NCBI RefSeq assembly: GCF_900128475.1 | Contig: NZ_LT635835.1 | Span: forward strand, 3,422-67,421 | Length of the DNA: 64,000 nt | Reading direction: 5' to 3' | DNA from: Mediterranea massiliensis | GTDB taxonomy: Bacteria; Bacteroidota; Bacteroidia; Bacteroidales; Bacteroidaceae | Part shown: piece by piece, positions 34,796 through 44,328 of the stretch | How positions within the stretch are numbered: position 1 is the first letter of the stretch | Layout: every line of letters starts with the position of its first letter | Position numbers and translations under genes: made by a program | Notes under the pieces: generated by a model | What the model was told of the DNA's origin: nothing | What the model saw: the letters and a program-made list of their open reading frames with translations, nothing else | Database searches by the model: none

Positions 34796-37700
34796 TCAGG
34801 CAGCTTTGTCGATGTCCTCCTGTGCCGGATGCGGTTTCTGTTCCGCTTCCTTGAGGGCTTCGTCTATCCGCCGCTGCAAGTCCCTGCATTCCTGCCGGAG
34901 CCTTGCCAGTTCGTCCGACTTGCTCCACTTGCGGCTGACGATTTCCTGCAAGGTGGGAAGCTCGCTTTGCAGTTTTTCGATTTTCTTGCTCTGATTGTCG
35001 ATGATGCCCGGCAGTTTGTCTAATGTGGTTTTGGGATATTGCGCCGACTCGACAAACCCCAGCGGCAACGCACCCGACACGCCGCAACGGTATTTCAATC
35101 CGCTTCTGCCCTCGACATAGAACGTGTTGCGGTCGAATGTCCCGGAAAAGTCGTATTCGCTGCGTACCAGCAGGTTCATCCCCATATAGCTGCCAATGGT
35201 GGCGTATGCCTCGCTGCGGTATGTTCTCGCCATGCGGTGCAGTTCACGCCCGGTTTCTTCTGCCGTGGCTTGTGGCAGGTTCAACAGCAGGGTCGTCCGC
35301 TCTCCGGTGTAAGCCGTGATGTATTTCCTATCGGCATTGACCTGGGCGATGAACCGTTCCGCCTTTTCGATGTCCTGCCTGTTGGCGGAAATCTTGTGCT
35401 CGGCACGGATGCGCTCTTTCTTGAAAATCGCCTGTTCCTTTTCCAACTGCATAATCCTGTTGTCGAGTTTCGCCTTGTTCAACAGGTCGGTATTTCCGGA
35501 AAGGATGGCCACGAACTCTGCGAAGTTCATGCCGTTGTCCTCGTCCATGCTGTCCTCGTCAATGCGGCGCACGGCAATCGTGCCGTTGTTAATCTGATTG
35601 ATGAACATCTGTTTGTTACGCAAGAGGTTGAACTTGTAGGCATCCAACGTCTTCTCCGTGCCGTAGATGACTATATCCACCACATTGCCGCCCCAGAGTT
35701 TGACGGTGTTTCCCTTGCGCACCGCCCTGCCGTTGCGCTGCTCCATGTCCGCAGGTCTCCAGGGAATCTCAAGATGATGCACCGCCACCGCCCGCTGCTG
35801 GGCGTTCACCCCTGTACCAAGCATGGTGGTCGAGCCGAACAGCACACGCACCCTGCCGCTGTTCATGTCGGCAAAGAGCTTCTTTCTCGCCCTCTCGGTC
35901 TGTGCGCACTGGATAAACTGTATCTCGTCCGCCGGAATGCCGAGCCGTACCAGCTTGTCCTTGATGTCGGAATAGATGTTCCACTCATTCGGCTTGTAGG
36001 TGGAAAGGTCGCTGAATATGAACTGCGTACCCCGGTTGGCATTGGAGCGCACATAATAGTCATAGACCGTCCTTGCGCAGATGGAAGCCTTGTTTTCCGT
36101 ATCGTCATGGAACTTGTCTCCGAGCAATCTCATGTCGAGAGCCATCTTGCGTGCCACGTTGGTAGCGATGAGCATCTTCGCCTTGCCGATGTTGTCCGGT
36201 TCGGGAATATCGAGACCGAGGTCTTCCCACTCTCCGCTATGCGCAAAGGAAACCAATCGTCCAATCATTTCTTCCTGTTCGATGGTCGGCGCATGGGAAA
36301 GGAAACGCACGTTCTTCTCCGGCACATCGAGGTTAATCATGTCGGCGGTGCGGTAGTCGGTAATCTCACGCAGGAACATCGCCAGTTCCGGCACTTTGAT
36401 ATAGGTGCGGAAACGCTCTTTACGCTTTATCGTCCCGGTCACGTTCAGTTCATAGTCGGCTGTCTTCTTCGTGAATATCGCCGCCCACGCATCAAAGCAA
36501 CTGATGGACTGCCGTCTCAACTCACGAGGGCGCAGGTACTTGAACATCACATACAGCTCGGTAAGCGCATTGACCACCACCGTGCCGGAAAGGAATGTCG
36601 CCCCCAAATCCCGGCCTGTGCGGTGCTGAATGTCACGGATGGCAAACAACATGTTCATTGCCCTTTGTGAACCTCGTGTGTTGCCGATGCCCGCTACCCT
36701 TGTGTGGCGTGTCTGGAACATCAGGTTCTTTATAACCTGGCATTCGTCCACAAAAATATGGTCTATGCCCATCGAATGAAAGTCCACCGTATCGTCTTTC
36801 CGGGCTTTGATTTTCTCCTGCAATTCGGCGAGTTTCGCTTTCAGATTCTCCTGCCGCTTCTCCAGTCCTTTCTGCATCTGCCTGCTGCGGTAGCGCATGG
36901 TGGAGTTCTCCAATACCTCAAGGCTGCGCTCCACATCGGCAAGTTCTTCGGAGAAAATCTCCATCATGGTTATTTCCGACTGCGGTATCTTTGCGAACTG
37001 GTCGTGTGTCAGGATGATGCAGTCCCAGTTATTGTTTTTGATTTTAGCAAACACCTCTTTCCGGTTGGCAGGCGTGAAGTCCTCCTTGCCCGGATAGAGT
37101 AGTTTGGCAGACGGATAAGCCTTGCGGAACGTGTCGGCTATCTCGTGCACGTTGGCTTTCAATCCGACAATAAGCGGCTTCCTAATTAGTCCGAGACGCT
37201 TCATTTCGTAAGCCGCCACGCACATTATCATCGTCTTGCCCGTGCCCACCTCGTGCCAGCAGATACCGCCGCCATTCTGCTTAATCATCCAGATAGCATC
37301 TTTCTGCGAGGGATAAAGCTCCTTGTAGGCGAAGTGCTCGAATGAAAGCCCCGGAAAGGTCTGCGCCGAACCGTCATAGTGCGGCCTTACAAAACAGTTG
37401 AAACGCTCGTTATAGACCCTTACCAGTTCGTCCCGGACTTCCAACGGCTGCCTGTCGAGCCATTCGTTGAACCGCTCCCTAATCTCCTGTATCTTGGTGG
37501 CGGCTTCCTGTATGGCTTCCTCGTCCGGCACACGCACCTTATCGCCGTTGCGTTCAATCTCTTTCGTTATCTCCGGCACGGTATCGTGCAAGGCATGGAC
37601 GAACAGGTCTTCACCGTTGTAATTCCGCACGGAATAGGTGTTGTACGCCGCCGGAGAATAGCCTTTCAGCCTTACAAGGTAGGTGTCGTTCACATCGAAA

Positions 37701-39769
37701 TACATCACCTCGGCTTCCACGCCGAACAGCTCCGCCGCAAAATCGGCGTATATCTTCGTGTCAATCCACCGCTCGCCCATGTTGATGTCAAGCTCCTCGT
37801 AAGGTATCGTTTCGGGTATGGCTTCCTCCAACGCCCTCACGGATGCCTCCGTCCATTCCTTTTCGGTGTTGCATAAAGAGGGAATATATGAAGCCATTTC
37901 CTTGTGCTTGGCTACGACATTCCCGGCAAGAAACTTTCCTTTATGCTCCCAACATCCGGCAACGGGATTGTAGAAAATCTCCCCTTTGAGAGCTTCCATG
38001 ACCTCTTCCCAATCCGTGCCTGTGGACTGCATAATGTAGCCCATATCCACCCTGCCGTAGAAATTGAGGCTGCTTGCCAATGCCTCGAACGGTGCCAGTC
38101 TTACACCTGTGTCTATCTTTTTGAAAGTCACAGGCTCACGCATGATGTCTGACTTGAAGATGTTGTCGCCGACCTGCATTTCAATGGTATAGACCTCCAT
38201 GCCCAGACTGTCCTGCATGATGAAATCCCTGTTGTCGTTCTCGTGGAAATATCCCCACTTGGTGACAAAGGCATCATACAGGGTGTTCAGCCTTTCACGC
38301 AAAGCCGCCTGTTCCTTTTCTTGCTCCCTCTCTTTCGTTGAAAGTTCGAAATACGCCTCACGGAGCGGCAAGTAGTCCGCCGTCCTCTCCACATTGACCT
38401 TGCCCTCGTCCAACGGCACGAAATCCACCGCCGTTTCCTCGTAGTGGCTTGACCTGCGGAACCGGAGCGTTCCTACCTGTCCCTCGAACAGCACTATCGC
38501 CCCCTCTTTCATCCATCCGGGCATATCCCCGGTGTATGCCCTCCTGCCTTTGTCCGGCACGGCGGCAACCGCCCCACCGAAAAGCGACATCTGTACAGGC
38601 GCATCGTCCTGTCCGATGAAAAGGCTCTTGTGGAAATATCTGTCAAAGTCATATTTAACCAAAGCGGAAAGGTATTGTGCCATTGCCGTATCAGAGCCGA
38701 GCCAGTGATGTTTGCGTACATATTTGCCGTATTGGTTCTTCACGATGCGGCTGTCTGTTGTCAGCACGGTTTTCGGCATGGAAAACAGTTTGTTGGCATA
38801 TTCCGTCATCGCACCGTCCGCATTTACATTTTCCTTTGTAACTTGCAGGAAATATTTCTCCCGGAGCGAGAGGGATGCCTTGTGCGTGTGCTTCTGGAAT
38901 ATGAGCAGGTCGCTGCCCACCTCGATACCGCTCGTCTGCATGAAAAGCGTGTCGGGAAGCCTTACCGCACTGATAAGGTCGGCATGGCTGACAAGGTATT
39001 CTCTCACGAATTTGTTGCCCGGCGTGTCGGCTACGCCCCTTGAAGTGACGAAAGCCAGCAGTCCGCCCTCGTTAAGCAGTTCCATCGCCTTGACGAAAAA
39101 GTAGTTGTGTATGGTCTTGGTGGCCTGTTCGTAAATACCGCCTTTCTTCCAAAATTCCGTATCGAACACACGGAAATTGCCGAATGGAATGTTGGATGCA
39201 ATGACATCGAATTTCCGATGCTCCAGCTCCTGCCTGTCTATTGCTTCAAACCCTCCTGTCACGGTGGTTGCTTCATCATGCAAAAGAGAAAGCACAAGCC
39301 CGGTAATTATGTCCTTTTCAATGGCGTAGCTGTGTGTGCCGTCCATAGCCACAGGCAGGAAACCTCCGATGCCTGCGCTCGGTTCGAGGAAGCTGCGCAT
39401 CTGCAGTCCGTTCTCCCTGAATGTGGTGTGTATCTGACCTGCGACGGCTTCAATGAGGAAATCCGGCGTATAGAACGCAGTCAGCACGGAAGCCTTTATA
39501 CTGTTCATCAGCAGGTCGTAATCCCCCTCGCTCCCTCCTGCAAGAGTTCTCAAAACCTCCTGCAAGCGGTTTGTCTGCTCCGCCAGTTCTTCGGGCATGG
39601 GGATTTGCGTTCCGATAGTCAGCACTTCCTTGACACCTCCAAAGCCCGAATACTGCGCCAATACCTGTTTCTCTTCCTGTGTGGCTTTCCTGCGTTGTTT
39701 GTGGACAGTCACCGCTGTTTCTATGGCGGCCACATTTGCCGCCAGTGATTTCAATCTGTTGTAACTCAT
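34796..39769 (-). CDS. N6-adenine DNA methylase / SNF2-type helicase fusion
   Basis: 1657 residues. N-terminal methyltransferase: an SAM-binding LEPSAGIGGF (128-137) and catalytic-type NIPFG (193-197, as in N-P-P-Y/F). SNF2/superfamily II helicase in the second half: Walker A GTGKT near 842, DECQ box near 1008, and RNGRAVRKGN motif VI near 1348. A coiled C-terminus follows. This matches the large methylase/helicase proteins of Bacteroidales elements and phage DarB-type anti-restriction proteins, which probably modify or protect incoming DNA. No nuclease motif is seen. Preceded by leader block E and followed by a terminator. Confidence 0.85.
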   Translation of the reverse strand: MSYNRLKSLAANVAAIETAVTVHKQRRKATQEEKQVLAQYSGFGGVKEVLTIGTQIPMPEELAEQTNRLQEVLRTLAGGSEGDYDLLMNSIKASVLTAFYTPDFLIEAVAGQIHTTFRENGLQMRSFLEPSAGIGGFLPVAMDGTHSYAIEKDIITGLVLSLLHDEATTVTGGFEAIDRQELEHRKFDVIASNIPFGNFRVFDTEFWKKGGIYEQATKTIHNYFFVKAMELLNEGGLLAFVTSRGVADTPGNKFVREYLVSHADLISAVRLPDTLFMQTSGIEVGSDLLIFQKHTHKASLSLREKYFLQVTKENVNADGAMTEYANKLFSMPKTVLTTDSRIVKNQYGKYVRKHHWLGSDTAMAQYLSALVKYDFDRYFHKSLFIGQDDAPVQMSLFGGAVAAVPDKGRRAYTGDMPGWMKEGAIVLFEGQVGTLRFRRSSHYEETAVDFVPLDEGKVNVERTADYLPLREAYFELSTKEREQEKEQAALRERLNTLYDAFVTKWGYFHENDNRDFIMQDSLGMEVYTIEMQVGDNIFKSDIMREPVTFKKIDTGVRLAPFEALASSLNFYGRVDMGYIMQSTGTDWEEVMEALKGEIFYNPVAGCWEHKGKFLAGNVVAKHKEMASYIPSLCNTEKEWTEASVRALEEAIPETIPYEELDINMGERWIDTKIYADFAAELFGVEAEVMYFDVNDTYLVRLKGYSPAAYNTYSVRNYNGEDLFVHALHDTVPEITKEIERNGDKVRVPDEEAIQEAATKIQEIRERFNEWLDRQPLEVRDELVRVYNERFNCFVRPHYDGSAQTFPGLSFEHFAYKELYPSQKDAIWMIKQNGGGICWHEVGTGKTMIMCVAAYEMKRLGLIRKPLIVGLKANVHEIADTFRKAYPSAKLLYPGKEDFTPANRKEVFAKIKNNNWDCIILTHDQFAKIPQSEITMMEIFSEELADVERSLEVLENSTMRYRSRQMQKGLEKRQENLKAKLAELQEKIKARKDDTVDFHSMGIDHIFVDECQVIKNLMFQTRHTRVAGIGNTRGSQRAMNMLFAIRDIQHRTGRDLGATFLSGTVVVNALTELYVMFKYLRPRELRRQSISCFDAWAAIFTKKTADYELNVTGTIKRKERFRTYIKVPELAMFLREITDYRTADMINLDVPEKNVRFLSHAPTIEQEEMIGRLVSFAHSGEWEDLGLDIPEPDNIGKAKMLIATNVARKMALDMRLLGDKFHDDTENKASICARTVYDYYVRSNANRGTQFIFSDLSTYKPNEWNIYSDIKDKLVRLGIPADEIQFIQCAQTERARKKLFADMNSGRVRVLFGSTTMLGTGVNAQQRAVAVHHLEIPWRPADMEQRNGRAVRKGNTVKLWGGNVVDIVIYGTEKTLDAYKFNLLRNKQMFINQINNGTIAVRRIDEDSMDEDNGMNFAEFVAILSGNTDLLNKAKLDNRIMQLEKEQAIFKKERIRAEHKISANRQDIEKAERFIAQVNADRKYITAYTGERTTLLLNLPQATAEETGRELHRMARTYRSEAYATIGSYMGMNLLVRSEYDFSGTFDRNTFYVEGRSGLKYRCGVSGALPLGFVESAQYPKTTLDKLPGIIDNQSKKIEKLQSELPTLQEIVSRKWSKSDELARLRQECRDLQRRIDEALKEAEQKPHPAQEDIDKAA

Positions 39770-39775
39770 AGCTTA

Positions 39776-39972
39776 ACCTTTTATTTTTCTTCCCTCTGTT
39801 CGGCCTGTTTGCGGCCGCCGGGAATTATTTTTCTGCTCCGAAAAGTTGGCAGGAACACCCGGCCAAGGCTGGACGGGAAAATACGCTCGACAGCGGAGAG
39901 GAAGATTTTCCCGGCTCACCCCTGCGGCGGCTTGCCGGCATTGGCAAAGGCTGGGACTGTCGGTTACTTTTG
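39776..39972. promoter_or_regulatory. Leader block E upstream of the methylase/helicase
   Basis: Inverted repeat CGGGAAAAT (39874-39882) / ATTTTCCCG (39905-39913) around ACGCTCGACAGCGGAGAGG; + strand TTG, 21 bp, TACTTTTG (39965-39972) followed by CAGCAAAATA. Close relative of block F. Confidence 0.65.
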
Positions 39973-39978
39973 CAGCAA

Positions 39979-40142
39979 AATAGTTCCCCAGGAGGTCGCA
40001 CGGCTGAATGGGGCGGAAACGCCGGAATAGAAAAGGGAGGATGCCCGGCAGGTAGAAAAGGGAATGGAAAAGTATAAAGGCCATTGCCGTCGGCAGACCG
40101 GAAAGATAAAAAGCCGTACCGGGCCATTCTGCCCGACACGGC
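39979..40142 (+). ncRNA. Candidate small RNA behind leader block E
   Basis: From the TACTTTTG box to the GC-rich hairpin ending at 40142, about 165 nt. The first 40 nt (CAGCAAAATAGTTCCCC ... AGGTCGCACGGCTGAATGG) are shared with block F, so the transcribed part itself is conserved, not only the promoter. Confidence 0.45.
40107..40142 (-). terminator. Rho-independent terminator
   Basis: On the - strand GCCGTGTCGGGC / GCCCGGTACGGC followed by TTTTTA. Ends the two-gene unit 41071-40162. Confidence 0.8.
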
Positions 40143-40161
40143 TTAGCTTTGTTCCGACGGA

Positions 40162-40791
40162 TTAGTCGATGTCGTACCCAATCATGAACTTGTCATTGAT
40201 AAGCAAATAGTAATAACCGTTTCCACAATCCCGGTATTCCTTGCTGAAGCCAGCCTTCATGCCTCCCTCACCATCCGGTTCGCACCAAAGCGTACCGTCA
40301 TAACCGCAAAAATCAAAACGACTGGTAGAGAAAGTTTTGCCATCTTTCAATGCCTTTCTGAAAAGGGCCATGCTCGTGCTGCCGCAATACTTTTCAATTC
40401 TTGCCAGACTGATGCACATTCCGTCAATTACTGTTCCTGTCGTAATATGGTTCTCATACAGGGACTTTTCCGGGTCGGCTGCGGCAATTTTCCGGAGCCA
40501 GTTGTTGGTATGTGTGGCAAGGCGAGCGAGCCGCTGGTATTTAAGGAGTAGTTTCCTGTTCCTATCCTTTTCATTATCCTGTGAGGGGGCGTAGATTTTT
40601 TCGATGTTGTCCCAGTCTGTAAAGATGTAGCCACGCTTGCGCTTTCCCTTGGCAATGATACCGATGGCATTTTCACCACCCCGGTTGATAAACAATTTCC
40701 TACGCTCCCCGTAAATCCTGATATACAAAAACGATGGGTTCTGTTCGTTACGGAGATAGGCTTCTGCCGGATGAATATTAGTCAATTCCAT
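40162..40791 (-). CDS. Hypothetical element protein
   Basis: 209 residues, basic in the middle, no membrane segment; contains GKRKRGYIFTDWDNIEKIY and a Cys-containing FDFCGYDGTLWCEPDG motif. No family recognised. It is 55 bp after the previous gene of the unit and is closed by a terminator. Confidence 0.6.
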   Translation of the reverse strand: MELTNIHPAEAYLRNEQNPSFLYIRIYGERRKLFINRGGENAIGIIAKGKRKRGYIFTDWDNIEKIYAPSQDNEKDRNRKLLLKYQRLARLATHTNNWLRKIAAADPEKSLYENHITTGTVIDGMCISLARIEKYCGSTSMALFRKALKDGKTFSTSRFDFCGYDGTLWCEPDGEGGMKAGFSKEYRDCGNGYYYLLINDKFMIGYDID

Positions 40792-40846
40792 ATTTATAAA
40801 GTTATTTGTTTATGATTTAATGGTCATTCGTTATTAAAAACATGGG

Positions 40847-41071
40847 TCAGAATTTGGGGATGTAGCCAGACTTCAATAGTTCTCCATCCCTGTAAAGTTC
40901 GATACGTCCGGGTTTGAAGCCCATCTCACCGAGTGCTATATACCGGATATAGTCCCGGTATTCCTTGCCCGAAAAGTTCTTCCCGCACAGATTGTTGAAA
41001 ATCATAGGGATTGCGTGTTCGCTGCAACTTGACAGCACCACGCTGCCGTTCTGTCTGATTTCTTCCGTCAT
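40847..41071 (-). CDS. Small hypothetical protein
   Basis: 74 residues, starts MTEEIRQNGSVVLSS and contains NLCGKNFSGKEYRDYI. No domain recognised. First gene behind leader block F and likely cotranscribed with the 209-residue gene. Confidence 0.6.
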   Translation of the reverse strand: MTEEIRQNGSVVLSSCSEHAIPMIFNNLCGKNFSGKEYRDYIRYIALGEMGFKPGRIELYRDGELLKSGYIPKF

Positions 41072-41085
41072 AATCTTTCAATTTT

Positions 41086-41287
41086 AATGTTCAACATCAG
41101 TTTGTTTCTTTCCCTCTGTTCGCCCTCTGTGCGACTTCGGGATTATTTTTCTGCCCCGGAGGGCGGCAAGGAGCAACCGGACAAGGCTGGACGGGAAAAT
41201 ACGCTCGACAACGGAGAGGAAGATTTTCCCGGAACACCTCCGGCGGTCTGCCGGCATTGGAGGGGTTGTGACGGACGGGTATCTTTG
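41086..41287. promoter_or_regulatory. Leader block F
   Basis: Very similar to block E: TTTCCCTCTGTTCG, inverted repeat CGGGAAAAT / ATTTTCCCG, + strand TTG, 20 bp, TATCTTTG (41280-41287), then CAGCAAAATA. Confidence 0.65.
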
Positions 41288-41293
41288 CAGCAA

Positions 41294-41415
41294 AATAACT
41301 CCCTGAAGGTCGCAGGGCTGAATGGCGGTAACACGGGGTAAAAGAGTATGATTAGGCAAGAAGCTTTCACAAAAAAATTATTCTAACCTAAAAAGTCGTC
41401 ATTAATGACGCTTTT
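41294..41415 (+). ncRNA. Candidate small RNA behind leader block F
   Basis: From the TATCTTTG box to the palindrome CGTCATTAATGACG (41397-41410) and the T-run CTTTTT after it, about 120 nt. Its first 40 nt match the block E candidate. No open frame. Confidence 0.45.
41397..41415 (+). terminator. Palindrome plus T-run ahead of the ATPase promoter
   Basis: Perfect 14 bp palindrome CGTCATTAATGACG followed by CTTTTT. It could end the RNA from block F or act as an operator for the promoter that begins 13 bp later. Confidence 0.45.
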
Positions 41416-41427
41416 TCCGATTAGGAT

Positions 41428-41458
41428 TTTGCCATACGATTGAAAACAGTTATTTTTG
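41428..41458 (+). promoter_or_regulatory. Promoter of the DUF4143 ATPase gene
   Basis: TTTG (41428-41431), 19 bp, TATTTTTG (41451-41458): matches the Bacteroides consensus closely; 43 bp ahead of the start codon. Confidence 0.75.
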
Positions 41459-41501
41459 TAATCGAAAAATCCGTCATAAACTGACATAAAATTCGATTAG
41501 C

Positions 41502-42758
41502 ATGGCACATATAGAAAGGAATAAATATTTGGATGAACTTGTTTCCCTGCGACATAACGGTATGATCAAGGTCATAACGGGTATGCGCAGATGCGGCAAG
41601 TCCTATCTTCTTTTTGAGATATTCGCTTCATGGCTTGAAAATGAGGGCATTGCTTCAGACCATATCATAAAAGTGGATCTGGAAGACTATAAGAATCGGG
41701 AAATGAGAAATCCCGATAATCTGTACGCATACATGGAAAGCCGCATTGCGGATGACGCCATGTATTATCTCCTGCTTGACGAGGTACAGATGCTTGATAA
41801 GTTTGAGGATGTCCTGAATGGCTTTTTAAGGATGCGGAATGTAGATGTGTATGTAACAGGCAGTAATGCAAAGTTTCTCTCCAAGGATATAGCCACAGAG
41901 TTCAGGGGGCGTGGTTTTGAAGTGAAAATGTACCCTTTGAGTTTCGGTGAATACATGTCTGTTTATCCAGGCAGTATCCAGGCCGGCTTCAATGAATATA
42001 TGCTATATGGCGGTCTTCCGCAGATATTGTCATATAATACGGAAGAACAGAAAGCGAAATTCCTGAAATCCTTGTTCGACGAGACCTATATCAAAGACAT
42101 CAAAGACCGCTATGAGATACGCAAGGACGATGATCTGGAGGAACTTATCAACATCATGGCTTCCGGTATCGGAGCACTGACAAACCCGAACAAACTGGCG
42201 AACACTTTCCGGAGCGAGAAGAAGTCAAGCATCTCTTATGATACGGTCAAAGAATATATCGATTACCTGATCGATTCGTTTCTGGTTGAAAAGTCCACCC
42301 GCTATGACATCAAAGGAAAGCGATATATCAACTCCCAATACAAATATTACTTCATGGATTTGGGATTGCGCAACGCCCGCATCAATTTCCGTCAATCAGA
42401 AAGGAGTCATCTGATGGAGAATATGGTTTACAATGAATTGCGGATACGTGGGTTCAATGTGGATGTAGGTACCGTTCCGATTGTTGTGACTGATGAAAAC
42501 GGCAGGCAGCAGCGTTCCAGCCTTGAAGTCGATTTCGTTTGCAACTTGGGAAGCAGGCGGTACTACATACAGTCGGCTTACCGAATGGAGTCTGATGAGA
42601 AGATAAAACAGGAACGGGCATCCCTACTGAAAGTGGACGATTCGTTCAAGAAAATTATTGTCATCGGTGAAGAAAGTCCTGTAACAAGAGATGAAGTAGG
42701 TATTACAACCATCAGTATTTATGATTTCCTGCTGAAGGACAATTCACTTGAATTGTAA
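41502..42758 (+). CDS. AAA ATPase with C-terminal DUF4143 domain
   Basis: 418 residues. Walker A GMRRCGKS (27-34), Walker B YLLLDE (89-94), a sensor-type VTGSNAKFLS near 125, then a DUF4143 domain with the nuclease-like acidic LEVDFV near 345. This family is very common in Bacteroidales and archaea; its role is not well defined. The stop overlaps the ATG of the phosphoribosyltransferase gene, so the two are co-translated. A similar gene begins at 63720. Confidence 0.85.
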   Translation: MAHIERNKYLDELVSLRHNGMIKVITGMRRCGKSYLLFEIFASWLENEGIASDHIIKVDLEDYKNREMRNPDNLYAYMESRIADDAMYYLLLDEVQMLDKFEDVLNGFLRMRNVDVYVTGSNAKFLSKDIATEFRGRGFEVKMYPLSFGEYMSVYPGSIQAGFNEYMLYGGLPQILSYNTEEQKAKFLKSLFDETYIKDIKDRYEIRKDDDLEELINIMASGIGALTNPNKLANTFRSEKKSSISYDTVKEYIDYLIDSFLVEKSTRYDIKGKRYINSQYKYYFMDLGLRNARINFRQSERSHLMENMVYNELRIRGFNVDVGTVPIVVTDENGRQQRSSLEVDFVCNLGSRRYYIQSAYRMESDEKIKQERASLLKVDDSFKKIIVIGEESPVTRDEVGITTISIYDFLLKDNSLEL

Positions 42759-43588
42759 TGGAACCGAGGCTGCTCTTCCTGATACTGGTCGGCATAGCGA
42801 TAGGCTTGTCCTGTCTGGCCGGGTACTGGCGGAAGAAAGCCGGGGAAGCCGCTTTTGCCGCTGCCCTGCTCGCCGATAAAGCCGAGGACCGTGACCGCCA
42901 CTGCCGTCTGGCTGTGATGGCCGGGCACAGGGATGCCTGCCGTATGTTCTGCTTCGCCCATCCCGATTTTTACGAGGACAGGCATCCGCTCAAGCCTTTC
43001 CGTTTCCGTGGCATAAGCGTGACGTTCTACGGCCATTATTATCCGTCACGCTACAAAAGGCTGCTTGACGAAGAACAGCGTGGGTTCTGCCGTACTCTCT
43101 ATGCCTTCAAAGAGGGAGAGAACCACGGCATCGACTTCTTCAAGGCTTGTATGGCCGCCCTGCCGGTGGACACCGCTTCCTGTCATGTCATGTTCATGCC
43201 ATGCAGCAACTGGATAAAATACGGCCAGCGGTTCAAGCGGCTCGACTGGTACATCACGACCCACCGGAAGGAACTCACCTCCGGACTGTATGATGTCGAT
43301 GTACACAGTGAACGCGAGAGCCTGCACGAGTGCAAGGGCAGCGAACGCATCCTTGAAAGAAACTACAATATTACAGGCGACATCAAGGGAAAAAGAATCA
43401 TCATCGTGGACGATGTGTTCACGAGCGGCCAGAGCCTTACCGACTACAAGGAAGAGATAGAGCGGTGCGGCGGCGAAGTGGTGGCCGCCATCTTCTACGG
43501 AAAGACCGTTACGGTTCCGCCGCTGTTCCTGATAAAGGCCCATGTATGGGGCGGACATATCGTCCGCGCCATCACGCACGAGCCATAG
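42758..43588 (+). CDS. Membrane-anchored phosphoribosyltransferase-like protein
   Basis: 276 residues. One N-terminal membrane helix (about 5-22), a linker, then a PRTase fold with the PRPP-binding motif IIIVDDVFTSGQS near 213-226. The family transfers ribose phosphate onto bases or, in the ComF type, acts in DNA uptake. The substrate here cannot be read from the sequence. It is fused by overlap (TAATG) to the ATPase gene. Its 3' end converges on the M23 peptidase with 3 bp between them. Confidence 0.7.
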   Translation: MEPRLLFLILVGIAIGLSCLAGYWRKKAGEAAFAAALLADKAEDRDRHCRLAVMAGHRDACRMFCFAHPDFYEDRHPLKPFRFRGISVTFYGHYYPSRYKRLLDEEQRGFCRTLYAFKEGENHGIDFFKACMAALPVDTASCHVMFMPCSNWIKYGQRFKRLDWYITTHRKELTSGLYDVDVHSERESLHECKGSERILERNYNITGDIKGKRIIIVDDVFTSGQSLTDYKEEIERCGGEVVAAIFYGKTVTVPPLFLIKAHVWGGHIVRAITHEP

Positions 43589-43591
43589 GTC

Positions 43592-44266
43592 TTATGACAT
43601 TTCTGCCAATGCCGCCAGGCATTTCTCCCGTGTGGTTTTGATGTAATTGAAAATCTTAGCCGGATTCACACTCTTCCCGTTGCGCCTGCAAGTGATGTGC
43701 AGATGCTCGCCGGTGCTGCGTCCCGTGTTTCCCGTAATGCCGACCGCATCCCTCGGACGGACAACAGCCCCTTTGCCGACCAGTATCCGCGAGAGATGGC
43801 AGTAGCTGACGGTGAACTCACCGTGCCGCAACACCACATATTTTCCCGAAGCCCTGTCCTGTCCGACCTTGATCACCGTGCCCTCCATCATGGCCAGCAC
43901 CTTGTCACCCCGCGCGTGCAGGTCTATGCCGTTGTGGAACTTCCTCTTTCCGGTAAATGGGTCCGTCCGGTACCCGTATGGCGAATTGACCTTCATCTTA
44001 CGGAGCGGATAGCACACGCTCAGATAGCGTTGCACCCATTTCTCCTTTCCGGCTTCGCCTGACGATGCCGGTGCGCTTTTTTCCTCAGACAGGCATCCTT
44101 CCATAAAAGCCTTTCCCTGCCGGTTCCCCATATCGTCGTCTTTCAGCGATACAGATTCCGATACACCTGTCGTCCTACCGGGCATGACCGTATTGAACTG
44201 TGCAAAAAGCGGTGTCGTGGTCATAATGACACCAGCAGCCAGCATCATCCATTTTTTTGTTTTCAT
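43592..44266 (-). CDS. M23 family metallopeptidase (secreted)
   Basis: 224 residues from the ATG at 44266; a longer frame to 44302 lacks a signal sequence. Signal peptide about 1-23 (MLAAGVIMTTTPLFAQ). LytM/M23 domain about 115-210: HNGIDLHA with the zinc ligands His and Asp, YCHLSR, and HLHI as the last ligand pair, so all expected residues are present. It should cut peptide cross-links in peptidoglycan, opening the wall for DNA transfer. Its -7 box touches the start codon (see 44270-44278). Confidence 0.85.
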   Translation of the reverse strand: MKTKKWMMLAAGVIMTTTPLFAQFNTVMPGRTTGVSESVSLKDDDMGNRQGKAFMEGCLSEEKSAPASSGEAGKEKWVQRYLSVCYPLRKMKVNSPYGYRTDPFTGKRKFHNGIDLHARGDKVLAMMEGTVIKVGQDRASGKYVVLRHGEFTVSYCHLSRILVGKGAVVRPRDAVGITGNTGRSTGEHLHITCRRNGKSVNPAKIFNYIKTTREKCLAALAEMS

Positions 44267-44269
44267 GCC

Positions 44270-44278
44270 GCAAAGGTA
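44270..44278 (-). promoter_or_regulatory. Promoter box directly ahead of the M23 start
   Basis: On the - strand TACCTTTG ends four bases before the ATG, with TTTG about 21 bp further upstream. The transcript would begin at or near the start codon, suggesting a leaderless mRNA. Confidence 0.5.
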
Positions 44279-44328
44279 ACAAGGCGTATCCACCCTGTGC
44301 AAATATCCTAATCCATTTCTTATATGAA

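Noticed and set aside
35039..36670. 543-residue + strand reading frame inside the methylase/helicase gene
   Set aside because: The - strand frame carries helicase motifs; the + frame has no motif and is an effect of GC-rich codon bias.
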